Below are positions 11,951 through 20,522 of a stretch of DNA of 64,000 nt, piece by piece; the stretch's first letter is position 1; each line of letters starts with the position of its first letter. The stretch covers positions 1,116,001 to 1,180,000 of the forward strand of contig CAWHXF010000028.1 in NCBI GenBank assembly GCA_963833195.1. The letters are read 5' to 3'. The translations under genes and the position numbers were made by a program. Under the pieces are notes generated by a model. The model was not told the origin of the DNA and did no database searches. It saw nothing but the letters and a program-made list of their open reading frames with translations. This DNA is from Granulosicoccus sp963833195. GTDB lineage: Bacteria > Pseudomonadota > Gammaproteobacteria > Granulosicoccales > Granulosicoccaceae.

Positions 11951-13005
11951 CGGTCGAGCCCCAGCATGCGGCGGTTGGCCGCATCGTCGGTACCGCCGTC
12001 GGCGAAGTCGTCGAAGGCGCGAGGCGTCACGCGGATGATGTGCTCGCGCACGAACTGCGCCCCCTCCCGCGCGCCGTCCTCGGGGTGCTTCAGCGCGCAC
12101 TCCCATTCGACGACCGCCCAGCCGTCGAAGTCGTTGGCCGCCATCTTCGAGAAGATCTGCGCGAAGTCCACCATCCCGTCGCCGAGGCTGCGGAAGCGCC
12201 CCGCGCGATCGACCCAGCCCTGATAGCCGCCGTACACGCCCTGGCGCCCCGTCGGATTGAACTCGGCGTCCTTGACGTGGAACATCCGGATGCGCTCCTT
12301 GTAGATGTCGATGTTGTCGAGGTAGTCGAGACACTGCAGCACGTAGTGCGACGGGTCGTACAGCATGTTGCAGCGCGCGTGACCGTCCACGCGTTCGAGG
12401 AACATCTCGAAGCTCGTGCCGTCGTGCAGGTCCTCGCCCGGGTGGATCTCGTAGCAGATGTCCACGCCGTGCTCGTCGGCGTGATCGAGGATCGGCCGCC
12501 AGCGCTTCGCCAGCTCGCCGAACGCGGCCTCCACCAGCCCTGCCGGGCGCTGCGGCCACGGGTAGAGGTACGGCCAGGCGAGGGCGCCGGAGAACGTCGC
12601 GTGCGCGCCGATGCCCATGTGGCTCGACGCCGTGATGGCCTTCCTGACCTGCTCGACCGCCCACGCCTGGCGCTTCTTCGGGTCCCCGCGCACCTCGGGC
12701 ACCGCGAAGCCGTCGAAGCCCGCGTCGTAGGCCGGGTGCACGGCCACGAGCTGTCCCTGCAGGTGCGTGGACAGCTCGGTGATCTCCACGCCGTTGGCAC
12801 GCGCCAGCCCCTGCACCTCCTCGCAGTAGCCGGCGGACTGCGCGGCCTGGTCCAGATCGAACAGCCGCGCATCCCAGCTCGGGATCTGCACGCCCTCGTA
12901 GCCGCAGTCCGCGGCCCACTTCGTGATGCCGTCCAGCGAGTCGAACGGCGCCTCGTCGCCCGCGAACTGCGCGAGGAACAGCGCCGGGCCCTTGATGGTC
13001 TTCAA
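11947..13005 (-). CDS. TIM-barrel sugar phosphate isomerase/epimerase (second copy, intact)
   Basis: The 352-residue barrel starts at TTG 13005, giving the characteristic N-terminus MKTIKGPALFLAQFAG; no ATG or GTG is suitably placed. Metal-site residues are visible in CYEIHPGED, LYDPSHYVLQ, FHVKDAEFNP and VVEWECALKHPEDG, so the active site appears complete, unlike the frameshifted paralogue at 6110-7163. It is translationally coupled to the downstream oxidoreductase. The pair likely carries out epimerisation through a keto intermediate on the imported sugar or a related compound. Confidence 0.9.
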   Translation of the reverse strand: MKTIKGPALFLAQFAGDEAPFDSLDGITKWAADCGYEGVQIPSWDARLFDLDQAAQSAGYCEEVQGLARANGVEITELSTHLQGQLVAVHPAYDAGFDGFAVPEVRGDPKKRQAWAVEQVRKAITASSHMGIGAHATFSGALAWPYLYPWPQRPAGLVEAAFGELAKRWRPILDHADEHGVDICYEIHPGEDLHDGTSFEMFLERVDGHARCNMLYDPSHYVLQCLDYLDNIDIYKERIRMFHVKDAEFNPTGRQGVYGGYQGWVDRAGRFRSLGDGMVDFAQIFSKMAANDFDGWAVVEWECALKHPEDGAREGAQFVREHIIRVTPRAFDDFADGGTDDAANRRMLGLDR

Positions 13006-13168
13006 CGTCGTGTCCGCCTGGTCGGGATGTGCGAACGAGCGTATCGGCTCCGTGCCGCGCGGGCAACGCTGCGATGCCGCACGCGCACGCGTCGCTCGGT
13101 ATGCTCGCGCGCCCTCCTGCCACCCCCACACGCGCCTTGTCACCGTACGACTCGCCCTCCATCCGCGC

Positions 13169-14077
13169 TTGAACGCGCTGCGTGCGCCCACGGGCGGGGA
13201 CCTCGGCCGGCTGCTCACGGCGGCCGCGTTGTGGGGCGCGGCCTTCCTGTGCAACGCCATCGCGCTCGAGGACTTCGCTCCCCTGGCGATCGCCGCCTGG
13301 CGGGTGGCCCTCGCCACGCTCGTGATAGGCGCCGCGTGCGGCGCGGCCGGCTACCGCGTGCCGACGGACCCGAGGAGCCTCGGCCTGCTCGGCGCGATCG
13401 GCGTGCTGAACACCGTGGTGCCCTTCACGCTGATCGGCTGGGGACAGACGAGCGTCGATCCCGCCACGACGGCCGTGCTGATCGCGGTCTCGCCGTTCGC
13501 CACGCTCGCGCTGTCGCACGTCATGACCTCGGACGATCGGTTCACGCGGGCCAGGCTCTTCGGGCTCGTGCTGGGGTTCGCGGGCGTCGTGCTGCTGATC
13601 GGCGTCGACGCCGTCGGCGCGCACGGCAACCTGCCCGGCCTGCTCGCGATCCTGGCCGCGGCCTGCTGCTACGCACTGTCGGGGCTGCTCATCAGGAAGC
13701 TCGGCGACGTGCCGAGTCTCGCGATCGTCGCCGGTCAGCTCGGCGCGGGCGCGTTGATCCTGCTGCCCCTCGTGTTCTGGCTGCATCCGCCCGCGACGCA
13801 GCCGGTGTCCGCGAGCAGCGTCGGCGCGATCGTCGCGCTCGGGCTCGGACCGACCGCGTGGGCGTACGTGCTGCGCACGCGCATCGTGCAGGCGAACGGT
13901 GCGGTGTTCATGTCGAACGCGGGGTTCCTGATTCCGCTGTTCGGTGCGCTGTGGGCATGGCTGTTCCTCGGCACGCTGCCGGGCATCGCCACGTGGCTCG
14001 CCATGGCGCTGATCTTCGCGGGGCTGCTCGTCGGGCGGCGGGCGTCCGGGAACGGCGCGGACACGCCGGGCGCATGA
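13169..14077 (+). CDS. EamA/DMT-superfamily transporter
   Basis: The 302-residue inner-membrane protein has about ten hydrophobic helices in two homologous halves (EamA repeats), as in drug/metabolite exporters such as RhaT/YdcZ-like proteins. The first helix begins LLTAAALWGAAFLC. The start is uncertain: TTG 13169 is the closest upstream start codon in frame, and no clear ribosome site precedes it. The gene diverges from the isomerase/oxidoreductase pair across 163 bp. Substrate unknown. Confidence 0.88.
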   Translation: MNALRAPTGGDLGRLLTAAALWGAAFLCNAIALEDFAPLAIAAWRVALATLVIGAACGAAGYRVPTDPRSLGLLGAIGVLNTVVPFTLIGWGQTSVDPATTAVLIAVSPFATLALSHVMTSDDRFTRARLFGLVLGFAGVVLLIGVDAVGAHGNLPGLLAILAAACCYALSGLLIRKLGDVPSLAIVAGQLGAGALILLPLVFWLHPPATQPVSASSVGAIVALGLGPTAWAYVLRTRIVQANGAVFMSNAGFLIPLFGALWAWLFLGTLPGIATWLAMALIFAGLLVGRRASGNGADTPGA

Positions 14078-14169
14078 TCACGCCCGTTCGGGGCGACCGG
14101 AGGCGGTCGGGGCCCGTCCGGTCACGCCGTGCCGCTACCCTGTTCCCTCTTCCGCACCGGACCCCGCCC

Positions 14170-14391
14170 ATGAGCGAACCGACGACCCGATGCGCGGCCG
14201 CTGCCTGCGCGGCGCGGTGTCTCTGGAAATCTCGCGTTTCGCCGGCAACGTCGTGCACTGCCACGGCACGCAGTGCGGGCTGCCTCGATGGACCGACCGG
14301 GCTCGTGGCCGAGGCGCACATCTTCGTCGCGGACAAAAGCGACTACTACGCGCCGAGCGACGCGCTGCCTCAGTTGTCGCGCTCGGACTGA
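14170..14391 (+). pseudogene. Remnant of a GFA-family (glutathione-dependent formaldehyde-activating-like) protein
   Basis: Two frames together spell parts of a GFA domain: CLRGAVSLEISRFAGNVVHC then CHGTQC in one frame, and DGPTGLVAEAHIFVADKSDY plus a normal C-terminus in another. Intact members are about 130 residues with CxCG and CHCxxC zinc ligands. Here one Cys of CxC is Arg, one of CHC is Gly, about 50 residues are missing between the two parts, and the frame differs. This is a decayed gene, not a single sequencing slip. Its 3' end overlaps the end of the convergent kdgK by 22 nt. Confidence 0.7.
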
Positions 14392-15734
14392 TCCCCGCGC
14401 GACATCGCGCGCGAGATGTCGGTGTCGATGCCTTCCGCGCCGGTGTCGTCGAGGCCGTCGTCGACGGGGTCCGGACGACCCCGCTCGAGCCGCTCGTCGG
14501 GTCGCTCCTCCGGCCATTCCTCGAGCCGCAGGTCGGCGACCTTGAGGTCGGCGACCTTGTCGATTCCCGCCTCGAGCCCGACGTCCAGGTCCGGCACCGT
14601 GCGTGCACCGGTCCGCGCCCGGATCGATCCGACGTCGGGTGCGATGTCGGGTGCGATGTCGGGTGCGATGTCGGGTGCAATGTCGGGCACGACGTCGGGC
14701 ACGACGTCGGGTGCGATGTCGGGTGCAATGTCGACCGCGAGGCTCCCTTCGCGACGTGTCTCGTCCGCACGTGCGCGCGGCACGATCGCGCCGCGGTGCC
14801 CGATCACCTCGCGCGCGAGGGCGTGCCCGGCAAGGATGGCCTCCGTCGTCGAGCGTCCCGCCAGGCGCGCGGCCAGGAACGCGCCGTCGAAGCTGTCGCC
14901 GGCCGCGGTCGAGTCCACCATGCGCTCCATCGGCGCGAAGGGCGGCGCCTCCATGCCTTCCGGAATGGGCAGCGCGCCGCGCGCGCCGTCCTTGACCGCG
15001 CCGTCGCGCACGCCGGCGGCGCGCAACCTCGCGGCCACGGCCTCGGCCGAGGGGTCGCCGAACAGCGCCGCCTCGTCGTCGGCCGACGGCAAGCCGATGT
15101 CGGTCAGGCGCCACAGCCGCGAGATCCACAACGCGGCCGTGGCGGCGTCCTCCCACAGCGCGGGTCGGTAGTTCGAGTCGAACGATATGCGCACGCCGCG
15201 CTCGCGGCAGCGGCCCAGCCGTTCGCACAGCCGCTCTCGCGCGACCGGCGAGAGGATCGCGAGCGTGATGCCCGACAGGTGCACCAGGTCCACGCGGCCG
15301 AGCGCATCGAGCGCCGCGGCCGCGTGCGGCTCGCCGGTACCGGTGCGCACGTCGCTGCCCGGTTCGAACAGCGTGCGCGCGGCCGAGCGCTCGCGCCAGT
15401 AGGAGAAGCTGCGCTCGCCGTGCGCGTCGGTGGCGATGGCGTACAAGCCCGGCAACCTGCGCGCGTGCGTTCCCACCAGCGCATCGTCGAGCCCTTCGCT
15501 GCGCAGGAAGGCCCGCATGCGTCGCGACAGCTCGTCCTCGCCGACGACGGTGACGTACGCGACCGAGGCGCGCGGACCGGCCTCGCGAGCGAGATAGACC
15601 GCGACGTTCAGAGTGTCGCCCGCGAAGCCGACGCGCGCGTCCGCGGAGGCCGCGGCGTCCGTGGCCGGTGCGAGGCCCAGCTCGACCATGCACTCGCCGA
15701 TGCACGCGACGCGCGGCACGAAGGTATCTGTCAC
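14370..15734 (-). CDS. kdgK: 2-dehydro-3-deoxygluconate kinase (PfkB family) with a long repetitive C-terminal tail
   Basis: Residues about 1-330 form a PfkB/ribokinase fold: IGECMVEL near the start, GDTLNVAVYLAR (typical of KdgK) and the anion-hole/catalytic-base motif STAAGDSFDGAF. KdgK phosphorylates 2-keto-3-deoxygluconate to KDPG, feeding the Entner-Doudoroff aldolase. The chain is 454 residues against about 310-330 for the family. The extra 125 residues contain about eight Asp-Ile-Ala-Pro/Asp-Val-Val-Pro repeats and a very acidic end. The GTG start at 15734 is the first codon that retains the whole domain. The tail is not needed for a PfkB fold and may be a recent slippage product. Confidence 0.85.
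   Translation of the reverse strand: MTDTFVPRVACIGECMVELGLAPATDAAASADARVGFAGDTLNVAVYLAREAGPRASVAYVTVVGEDELSRRMRAFLRSEGLDDALVGTHARRLPGLYAIATDAHGERSFSYWRERSAARTLFEPGSDVRTGTGEPHAAAALDALGRVDLVHLSGITLAILSPVARERLCERLGRCRERGVRISFDSNYRPALWEDAATAALWISRLWRLTDIGLPSADDEAALFGDPSAEAVAARLRAAGVRDGAVKDGARGALPIPEGMEAPPFAPMERMVDSTAAGDSFDGAFLAARLAGRSTTEAILAGHALAREVIGHRGAIVPRARADETRREGSLAVDIAPDIAPDVVPDVVPDIAPDIAPDIAPDIAPDVGSIRARTGARTVPDLDVGLEAGIDKVADLKVADLRLEEWPEERPDERLERGRPDPVDDGLDDTGAEGIDTDISRAMSRGDQSERDN
14634..14742. repeat. 12-bp tandem repeat inside kdgK
   Basis: About eight copies of a 12-bp unit (GTGCGATGTCGG and close variants) follow one another, encoding the Asp-Ile-Ala-Pro series in the KdgK tail on the minus strand. 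The unit keeps frame, so copy number can change without disrupting the protein. Confidence 0.85.
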
Positions 15735-15750
15735 GGATCGCAGGGCTCCA

Positions 15751-17037
15751 TCAGTCGGGGGGCGTGTCGGGCTCGGTCGCGAGCCAGGCATCGACGAACG
15801 CTTCCAGCTCGTCGGCCAGCACCGCGTAGCGGGGGTTGAACGTGCCGCGCGCGCTGGCGCTGCCGTTCGGCGCGGGCACCAGCCCACCGCCATACCACAA
15901 GTCCTGCCCCTCCAGGCAGGCCGTCACGTCCTGCGCGTCGCGCGAGGTGTTGGCGCTGCAGGCGCGGAAGTCGCCGTCCGGCCCCCAGTGCGGGTTGTCC
16001 GGCGACACGTGCATGCCCAGATGCGTGACCGAGGTGACGCGAGCCGCCTCGTCGTCGCCGCGCACGCGCACGAACCGCGGACGGAAGTCCGCAGGCGGCG
16101 TCCAGGGCTCGGCTTCGCGCGCGGCGTCCCCGGCCTCGGTGGAGAACTGCACCAGCACGCTCGTCGGCGAATCGGCGAGGCGCTCGAACAGGCGCGCGTT
16201 CGCGGCCGGATCGATGATCTGGTCGTCGGTGCTCTGCGCGACGAACCAGGGGATCTCGATGCGCGCGCCATCCTCGATGGCATCGTCCATCGCGCGCAGG
16301 GTCAGCACGGTCTCCGATACGCCGCGCATCGGCATGGCCTCGTAGCGCGCCCAGTCGTCGCGCGCATCCTTGTCGATCCAGCGCCAGACGTGACGCAGCC
16401 AGGGCGTGAGCGCGACGAGCCGGCGACTGGCCAGGCGCCAGGCGGGCGACAACGAGACGAGCGCCCCGACCTCGGCCCCGGTCGCATCGTCGAGCGCCAC
16501 GACCAGTCCGAGGATGGCGCCGAGCGAGACGCCGGCCAGCAGCACGCGCTCGTGCTCGAGCGCGGCGATGTCGATCTGGTGCCGCACGCTCGCGAGCCAG
16601 TCGTCGTGATCGACGGTGAGCAGGTCCGCCGAACGCGTGCCGTGACCCGGCAGCAGCACGGTGCGCGCGATCAGGCAGCTCCGCGACAGCGTGTGCGCGA
16701 CGTCGCCGAGCGAGTACGCGGTGTCGGCCAGGCCGTGCACGAGGATCGCCACGCCGCGCACCTCGCCGCCGCAGGCCGGGGCGACCGGGTACTCACGCGG
16801 CGCGACGCGCTCGAGCTCGCGCTCGTCGGCCGCGTCGAAGGGCACGCGCCAGGTATCCAGCCGGCCGCGCACGTCGGCGGCGTAGGCGGTGAAGTCCGGC
16901 GCGCGCAAGGTTCGCTCGACATCGTCCCAACCGCCCGGCCGCAGCTCCAGGGGGTCGGCGGCCGGTCCGTTGTCGGTGGCACAACCGAACAGCGCCGCGA
17001 CGGCCAGCGCCGCGACGGACGTCCTGAACGGGATCAT
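15751..17037 (-). CDS. Lipoprotein serine hydrolase (alpha/beta hydrolase fold)
   Basis: The 428-residue protein has a lipobox (AALFGC) near residue 17, so it is predicted to be a lipid-anchored envelope protein. The hydrolase core shows LVHGLADTAYSLG (oxyanion region), the nucleophile elbow GVSLG and a late His in THLGMHVSP. It resembles lysophospholipase/esterase-like serine hydrolases, but the substrate is unknown. ATG 17037 is chosen because it places the signal peptide at the N-terminus. It lies 10 nt downstream of the MetE-like gene and 16 nt upstream of kdgK, so the three may form one transcript. Confidence 0.85.
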   Translation of the reverse strand: MIPFRTSVAALAVAALFGCATDNGPAADPLELRPGGWDDVERTLRAPDFTAYAADVRGRLDTWRVPFDAADERELERVAPREYPVAPACGGEVRGVAILVHGLADTAYSLGDVAHTLSRSCLIARTVLLPGHGTRSADLLTVDHDDWLASVRHQIDIAALEHERVLLAGVSLGAILGLVVALDDATGAEVGALVSLSPAWRLASRRLVALTPWLRHVWRWIDKDARDDWARYEAMPMRGVSETVLTLRAMDDAIEDGARIEIPWFVAQSTDDQIIDPAANARLFERLADSPTSVLVQFSTEAGDAAREAEPWTPPADFRPRFVRVRGDDEAARVTSVTHLGMHVSPDNPHWGPDGDFRACSANTSRDAQDVTACLEGQDLWYGGGLVPAPNGSASARGTFNPRYAVLADELEAFVDAWLATEPDTPPD

Positions 17038-17047
17038 CTCGCTCGGC

Positions 17048-18202
17048 TCAGCCCGCCTTCTTCCAGAGCTCCCCGCTGGCCATCTCGGCACCTTGCGCGA
17101 GGCTTTCGAGCTTGGCCCACACGATCTCGGCGTCCACCGCGCCGAAACCCGCGAACGTCGCGAAGCCGCAGTCGGTCCCGGCGATGACGCGTTCCCGACC
17201 GACGATGTCGGCGTAGCGCCGGATGCGATCGGCCACGAGACGGGGGTGCTCGACGAAGTTGGTGGTCGAGTCGATGACGCCGGGAATGAGCACGTAGTCG
17301 TCGGGAATGACGTTCTCGCGCCAGGCGCGCCACTCGTGCCCGTGGCGCGGGTTCGAGGTCTCGAACAGCAACCCGCGCGGCTTCGCCTTCAGCACGGTGG
17401 GCAGGATCTTTTCCAGCGCGATGTCGCACACGTGCGGCCCCTCGTAGTTGCCCCAGCAGACGTGCATGCGCACGCGATCCCCGGGGACGTTGCGTAGCGC
17501 GTGGTTCAGCACCTCGACATGCAGCTCGGCCTGGCGCACGAACTCGTCATCGGAGAGATCGGGGAACATCATGTGTCGCCCCAGCCCGAGGTCCGGGCTG
17601 TCGAGCTGCAGCACGAGCCCCGCGGCCACGATGGCCTCGTATTCGTGGCGCATGGCTTCGGCGACGTCCTCGAGATACGCCTCGTGGGTGGCGTGGTACG
17701 TCGATGGCTGGAACAGCGCGATGACGCCCGGCGTGGCCGAGTTCATGAAGCCCTCGTCGTACCCGTGGGCATCCATGGCGGCCTGCATCCAGCGGATGTC
17801 GTCGTGCAGCGGCTCCAGGTCCTTCACCTGGATGGGCCCGACGCACTGCGGCCGGCGGTAGCTCGGCGTGCCGCCGCCCTTGGCCTGACGCTCGAGAAAG
17901 CTCGGGAAGCGCTTCAGGTCCGCGGGCGCGCGGCGCGGGCTGTCGCCCTCGAAACCGGTCAGCCGATCCTTGATGTAGGTGGCGTAGCTGATCTTGCTCA
18001 TCTCGCCGTCGGAGGGCAGCGCGATGCCGGCGGCGCGCTGGCGTCCCACCACGTCGTCCACCGCGCGCGACACCGTGGCGGCGAAGCGGGACTCGTCCAC
18101 CCGGCCTTCCTTCTCTCGCTCGAACACGAGCTCGGTCACGTCGGCGGGGCGCGGCAGCGAGCCGACGTGGGTCGTCAGGATGGCGTCTGTGGAGAGCTTC
18201 AT
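17048..18202 (-). CDS. MetE C-terminal-like cobalamin-independent methionine synthase family protein
   Basis: The 384-residue protein corresponds to the C-terminal catalytic half of MetE only (full MetE is about 750 residues). It begins with LTTHVGSLPRP, and zinc-ligand regions HVCWGNYEGP and GTDCGFATFAG are present. Such stand-alone proteins form the YxjG/YxjH-like group; several are methyltransferases acting on methylated thiols or related donors rather than folate-dependent methionine synthases. Cytoplasmic. No S-box or cobalamin riboswitch-like structure was seen upstream. ATG 18202 follows a clear gap after the divergent spacer. Confidence 0.88.
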   Translation of the reverse strand: MKLSTDAILTTHVGSLPRPADVTELVFEREKEGRVDESRFAATVSRAVDDVVGRQRAAGIALPSDGEMSKISYATYIKDRLTGFEGDSPRRAPADLKRFPSFLERQAKGGGTPSYRRPQCVGPIQVKDLEPLHDDIRWMQAAMDAHGYDEGFMNSATPGVIALFQPSTYHATHEAYLEDVAEAMRHEYEAIVAAGLVLQLDSPDLGLGRHMMFPDLSDDEFVRQAELHVEVLNHALRNVPGDRVRMHVCWGNYEGPHVCDIALEKILPTVLKAKPRGLLFETSNPRHGHEWRAWRENVIPDDYVLIPGVIDSTTNFVEHPRLVADRIRRYADIVGRERVIAGTDCGFATFAGFGAVDAEIVWAKLESLAQGAEMASGELWKKAG

Positions 18203-18280
18203 GCGCGCGTCACGGCGTGGCCCGATGGGCGGGCGGAAGGCGCGAGTATCGCAGAGCCCGAACGCGGGCCGGACCGGAGA

Positions 18281-19243
18281 TCACTGCGTGGCGTAGCGCC
18301 CGCAGGACAGCTCGCCGTCGACCGAGCTGACCATGCCCAGCAGGTCGTCGCCGACGAAGGCGATGGATTCGAAGCGGTGGGGCACCTCCAGATCCGGTCC
18401 GCGCAACTCGAACGAGTCCGCCCCCGTGGCGAGGTACTCGACCCGGGCGACGACGAGGTCGGCCTCGCCCTCCCGGCGCCCGTACAGCTCGAAGGCCGGC
18501 GTGAAGGCGAAGCTTGCGAAGACCTCCAGATCCGGCGAGTTGCACGCCCACAGATCCTGCAGCTCGTTGTCCTCGAAGCCGTTCGCCAGGCGTTCACGCA
18601 ACTCGCCCGCGGGCGCACCCGAGGCGTCCGTGTCCGGCGAAAGGGTGGCGCGCGCGCAGGCGAGCTCACCGTCGGTCGAGCTCGCACCGCGCCACGCGTC
18701 GGGGCCCGCGAACCGGATGTCGGTGATGTCCTCCTGCAGGTTCGGGTACTCGAGCCGCACGGCATCGGACGCGGTCACCGACCAGGCGAAGGGCGCGCGC
18801 TCGTCGATGACCTGCGGCGCATAGACGTAGAACACGCCGCTCTCCTCGGTGTCGAACGCGTAGCCGACCGGGAAGCTTCCGCCGCCGGCCTCGCAGCGCC
18901 AGACGTCGTAGTCGTCCTGCGCCCGCACGTCGGTGCGCAGTGCCTCCGGCAGGGAGGCCGGCCCGATCGGCGGTGTCTGGCCGCTCAGCGGATTGAAGTT
19001 CGGATCGACCGGCTCCGCCTCCTCGCCGTCCTCGGTCGGGCCTTCCGACCCGATGTCGAGCGGGGGCAACCCGAGCGGGTTCGAATCGGTCGTGAGGGTC
19101 GGGGCATCGTCCGGCGGAAGCGGGTCGTCGGAGCTTCCGCAGCCGCCGAGCGCCAGCAGGCAGGCAAGCGCGGGCAAGGCGCACCTCGATCGGTTCCAGC
19201 GCACCGCCCGTGCCATCGGCGTGCCGCTCGACCCACCCGTCAT
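18281..19243 (-). CDS. Lipoprotein with two copies of an unrecognised Trp-Cys domain
   Basis: The 320-residue protein has a lipobox (LLALGGC) and a Pro/Asp/Glu-rich linker, then two related modules of about 95 residues. Each runs from a short helix (APAGELRERL in the second), through WRC or WAC, to SSxDGELxC near its end; the second copy ends the protein. The same module closes the neighbouring lipoprotein (19388-20278). ATG 19243 is preferred because GGAAGG lies 6 nt upstream; ATG 19216 and 19255 are alternatives. I do not recognise the domain. It is probably anchored to the inner or outer membrane and faces the periplasm or outside. Confidence 0.8.
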   Translation of the reverse strand: MTGGSSGTPMARAVRWNRSRCALPALACLLALGGCGSSDDPLPPDDAPTLTTDSNPLGLPPLDIGSEGPTEDGEEAEPVDPNFNPLSGQTPPIGPASLPEALRTDVRAQDDYDVWRCEAGGGSFPVGYAFDTEESGVFYVYAPQVIDERAPFAWSVTASDAVRLEYPNLQEDITDIRFAGPDAWRGASSTDGELACARATLSPDTDASGAPAGELRERLANGFEDNELQDLWACNSPDLEVFASFAFTPAFELYGRREGEADLVVARVEYLATGADSFELRGPDLEVPHRFESIAFVGDDLLGMVSSVDGELSCGRYATQ

Positions 19244-19337
19244 CAGCCCTTCCATGCCCCGGTTCTCCGCCTCGAGAGTGCCGGGCGCATCATGCACCGT
19301 GCGCCACGCGATTGCCGCGCGCGTGCCGCCGAGGCGC

Positions 19338-19380
19338 GACGCCGGCCGGGCGTCGGGCGAAGCCCGCTCCGGCCGGCGCC
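19338..19380 (-). terminator. GC-rich hairpin after the upstream lipoprotein gene
   Basis: A strong stem of about 18 bp with a small bulge and a GAA/TTC loop begins 8 nt past the stop codon of 19388-20278. It lacks a following T-run, so it would act as an attenuating or processing hairpin rather than a textbook intrinsic terminator. It would partly separate the two paralogous lipoprotein genes. Confidence 0.45.
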
Positions 19381-19387
19381 TGCGCGA

Positions 19388-20278
19388 TCATCCCTCGAAG
19401 AAGAAGATCTCGCAGTCGGCCGCGCCCTCGCTGCTGCTGAAGCCGGACCAGGCGGCGCCATCGCTCGAGAACGAGATCTGGTTGATCTCCTCCTGTGCAC
19501 CGGCCGCGTCGTAGTTCAGGAAGACCGTATCGTTGCCCTGCGTCGTCCAGGTGAACTCGGCGGAGAAGCCTTCGTCCTCGTCGAGGTGCGCGGCGAGGCC
19601 CAGGCCGCCATCGACGAAGAAGTAGGCGACCGGGTACGTGTGCGCATCGACGGTGCAGACCCACAGGTCGAACTCGTCCTCGGAGACCACCGTGTTGGTC
19701 AGCGCGGCCGCGAGGTCCCCGGCGGGTGCGCCGCCGCCACCGGTACCTGTGCCGTTCACCGCCACGGCCTCTCCGTCCTCGGTGATCTCGTAGGTCGTGC
19801 CGCCGCAGATGACGGTGTCGCCCGGCGCCGCGATGATCGTGTCGCCACCGCACTCGAACTCGTACGTGATCTCCGTGTCGCCGCCGAAGTCGTCGTCCCC
19901 GGGAAACCCGTCACCGTCGTCCGAGGGAAACTCGTCGTCGCCGAAGTCCGTGGAGTCGCCCACGTCGTCGTCCCCGCCACCGCCACCGGCGAACGGGTTG
20001 CCACCGGGGAACGAGACCGTTCCGCCGGGGCTCGAGGTGTCCCCGGGGTTCGAGGTGTCCCCAAGGTTCGAGGTGTCCGTCGTATCGGTCCCGACGTCGC
20101 CGCCGAGCGGCGTGCTGGTCGGCGCCTCGGTAGCGGGCGTGGCGGTAGCGGGCGGGACGGTGGCCGGCGAGTCCCCGCCTCCATCGCTGCAGGCCGTCAG
20201 CGCAAGCGTCAGCGCGCACAACGCGAAGAGGGCCGGTGTGCGGTTGCCGGGGCGGGAGGTGGTCGAGCGCTTGATCAT
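19388..20278 (-). CDS. Lipoprotein with acidic low-complexity linker and one Trp-Cys domain
   Basis: The 296-residue protein has a lipobox (LTLALTAC), a Thr/Pro/Gly/Asp-rich linker with DTSNPGD-type repeats, then an acidic GGGGDDD stretch. The C-terminal module of about 95 residues starts GAPAGDLAAAL, contains LWVC and FSSSEGAADC, and aligns by eye with both modules of 18281-19243. The arrangement points to tandem duplication followed by gain of a domain copy. Function unknown; predicted to be lipid-anchored and exposed. ATG 20278 has AAGGAC about 11 nt upstream. Confidence 0.82.
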   Translation of the reverse strand: MIKRSTTSRPGNRTPALFALCALTLALTACSDGGGDSPATVPPATATPATEAPTSTPLGGDVGTDTTDTSNLGDTSNPGDTSSPGGTVSFPGGNPFAGGGGGDDDVGDSTDFGDDEFPSDDGDGFPGDDDFGGDTEITYEFECGGDTIIAAPGDTVICGGTTYEITEDGEAVAVNGTGTGGGGAPAGDLAAALTNTVVSEDEFDLWVCTVDAHTYPVAYFFVDGGLGLAAHLDEDEGFSAEFTWTTQGNDTVFLNYDAAGAQEEINQISFSSDGAAWSGFSSSEGAADCEIFFFEG

Positions 20279-20522
20279 TGGCCTGGAAGTCCTTGCCGTG
20301 CGAGCGAAGCCGGAACGGCGTGAGAGGCGCTCCGGGTCGGTGCACCGGCGTGGTCCGGAGCGTCCGGACCGCCCCGCCGTGCTTGGGATTTATATACCTA
20401 ACTGGCAGGTGGCTGTGCGCCGCCGGCGTGACAGGTCGGCAACCTCGGTTCGCCGACGGAACCTTTATCCGCACCCGTGGGGCGGTGCGTTCGCATGCGC
20501 GGCCGATGCGACACTTGCCGGC

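Noticed and set aside
10793..13786. A 997-codon leftward frame covering the second isomerase and oxidoreductase
   Set aside because: The first two thirds is out-of-frame GC shadow; only the part after 11950 is protein-like and matches the oxidoreductase.
14634..14742. Regular short repeats resembling a CRISPR array
   Set aside because: Units are 12 bp, contiguous without spacers, and in frame inside kdgK.
17048..18300. Methionine-related riboswitch upstream of the MetE-like gene
   Set aside because: Only 78 bp separate it from the next gene, and no S-box, cobalamin or SAM-II type pairing was found.
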